Part shown: positions 12,003 to 12,722 of the stretch, piece after piece
Layout of the letters: the number at the start of each line of letters is the position of its first letter
Position numbering within the stretch: position 1 is the stretch's first letter
Assembly (NCBI GenBank): GCA_005790965.1
Contig: SXTL01000005.1
Location: 1 to 12,722 of the forward strand
Length of the DNA stretch: 12,722 nt
From: Burkholderiales bacterium
GTDB taxonomy: Bacteria > Pseudomonadota > Gammaproteobacteria > Burkholderiales > Thiobacillaceae
Reading direction: 5' to 3'
Translations under genes and position numbers: made by a program
The notes under the pieces: generated by a model
What the model was told of the DNA's origin: nothing
What the model saw: the letters and a program-made list of their open reading frames with translations, nothing else
Databases searched by the model: none

Positions 12003-12722
12003 ATGCAGCTTTATTACGACAAGGATTGCAACCTCGCCCTGATTCAGAAGATGAAGGTCACGATTGTGGGTTATGGCTCCCAGGGCCATGCGCATGCCAA
12101 CAACCTGAAGGACTCTGGTGTGGATGTTACTGTTGCCTTGCGCCCCGGTTCGGCCTCGGCCAAAAAGGCCGAGGCTGCAGGTCTGACCGTTAAAAATGTT
12201 GCTGACGCGGTCAAGAGTGCCGATCTGGTCATGATCTTGACCCCGGACGAGTTCCAGTCCCGCCTCTATCGTGATGAGATCGAACCCAATATCAAGCAGG
12301 GTGCCGTATTGGCCTTCGCGCACGGCTTCTCGATTCACTATAACCAGGTTGTGCCGCGCAAGGATCTTGATGTCATCATGGTAGCCCCCAAGGCGCCGGG
12401 CCATACCGTGCGTTCCGAGTTTGTGCGCGGGGGCGGCATTCCGGATCTGATCGCCATCTTCCAGAATGCCTCCGGCAAGGCCAAGGATATTGCCCTGTCT
12501 TACGCCTCTGCGATTGGCGGAGGCCGTACCGGCATCATCGAGACCACCTTTAAGGATGAGACCGAGACGGACCTGTTTGGGGAGCAGGCGGTGCTGTGCG
12601 GCGGTGCGGTCGAGCTGGTCAAGATGGGCTTTGAGACCCTGACCGAGGCGGGTTATGCGCCCGAGATGGCTTACTTCGAGTGTCTGCACGAGCTTAAGCT
12701 GATCGTTGACCTGATGTATGAA
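12003..12722 (+). CDS. ilvC: Ketol-acid reductoisomerase, N-terminal part (3' end outside window)
   Basis: Converts acetolactate or acetohydroxybutyrate to dihydroxy acids by alkyl migration and NADPH-dependent reduction. The first 240 residues are present, open to the window edge. Class I enzymes have about 338 residues, so roughly the last 100 are missing. The start MQLYYDKDCNL is standard. The Rossmann motif is IVGYGSQGHAHANN (21-34). The cofactor loop LRPGSASAKK (46-55) carries R47, S50 and S52, expected for NADPH preference. Catalytic and metal residues appear at H107 (AHGFSIHY), K130 (VAPKAPGH), D190 and E194 (ETDLFGEQ), E226 and E230 (FECLHELK). Together with ilvI and ilvH it forms one operon for the first two steps of branched-chain amino acid synthesis. 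A strong inverted repeat lies at codons 50-59. Confidence 0.97.
   Translation, partial: MQLYYDKDCNLALIQKMKVTIVGYGSQGHAHANNLKDSGVDVTVALRPGSASAKKAEAAGLTVKNVADAVKSADLVMILTPDEFQSRLYRDEIEPNIKQGAVLAFAHGFSIHYNQVVPRKDLDVIMVAPKAPGHTVRSEFVRGGGIPDLIAIFQNASGKAKDIALSYASAIGGGRTGIIETTFKDETETDLFGEQAVLCGGAVELVKMGFETLTEAGYAPEMAYFECLHELKLIVDLMYE

Noticed and set aside
11847..12689. 280-codon open frame on the minus strand opposite ilvH/ilvC
   Set aside because: It mirrors well-conserved ilvC codons; the protein has no recognisable domain, and ilvC itself is unmistakable. GC-rich codon use often leaves such antisense frames open.
1..12722. Insertion sequences, tRNA or rRNA genes, CRISPR arrays, prophage or defence genes
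   Set aside because: None seen on either strand; every large frame is a recognisable housekeeping or conserved gene and no direct repeat array is present.

Overview
The window is a gene-dense stretch of GC-rich bacterial chromosome. It holds sixteen protein genes, two of them cut by the window edges, and no RNA genes, mobile elements, CRISPR arrays or phage genes that I can see. The longest gap between genes is about 120 bases. Gene content and order (argH facing hemC-hemD; yqgE-ruvX-pyrR-pyrB-pyrC'; ilvI-ilvH-ilvC) fit a gammaproteobacterium of the Pseudomonas / purple-sulfur-bacterium kind. The species cannot be named from this sequence alone.

Layout. (1) 1-908, minus strand: a secreted thioredoxin-like protein followed by argH, whose 3' end lies outside the window. 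(2) 1003-2710, plus strand: hemC-hemD, two consecutive enzymes of tetrapyrrole synthesis. (3) 2694-3701, minus strand: a ferredoxin-NAD(P)H reductase fusion whose 3' end overlaps hemD and whose start codon lies only 11 bases from the next, divergent gene. (4) 3713-8354, plus strand: six tightly packed genes, namely an atypical SDR protein, yqgE/algH, ruvX/yqgF, pyrR, pyrB and a dihydroorotase-like pyrC'. They overlap or are separated by no more than 10 bases and probably form one transcription unit. (5) 8351-9669, minus strand: MazG-like pyrophosphohydrolase, small [2Fe-2S] protein and alpha/beta hydrolase, again closely packed. (6) 9794-12722, plus strand: ilvI-ilvH-ilvC for branched-chain amino acids, with ilvC running off the end.

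How the genes work together. PyrB and the adjacent PyrC' are expected to form the large aspartate transcarbamoylase holoenzyme known from Pseudomonas, in which PyrC' has a structural role. The PyrC' here has visibly lost its metal ligands. PyrR sits just upstream as a likely regulator. IlvI and IlvH make acetohydroxyacid synthase, and IlvC performs the next step. HemC makes hydroxymethylbilane and HemD closes it to uroporphyrinogen III.

I did not find a clearly new system. The points most worth a second look are the demetallated PyrC', a near-perfect palindrome at the pyrC'/hydrolase convergent junction, a strong inverted repeat within ilvC, the 11-base divergent start at 3701/3713, and the small MazG / [2Fe-2S] / hydrolase cluster of unknown joint purpose.
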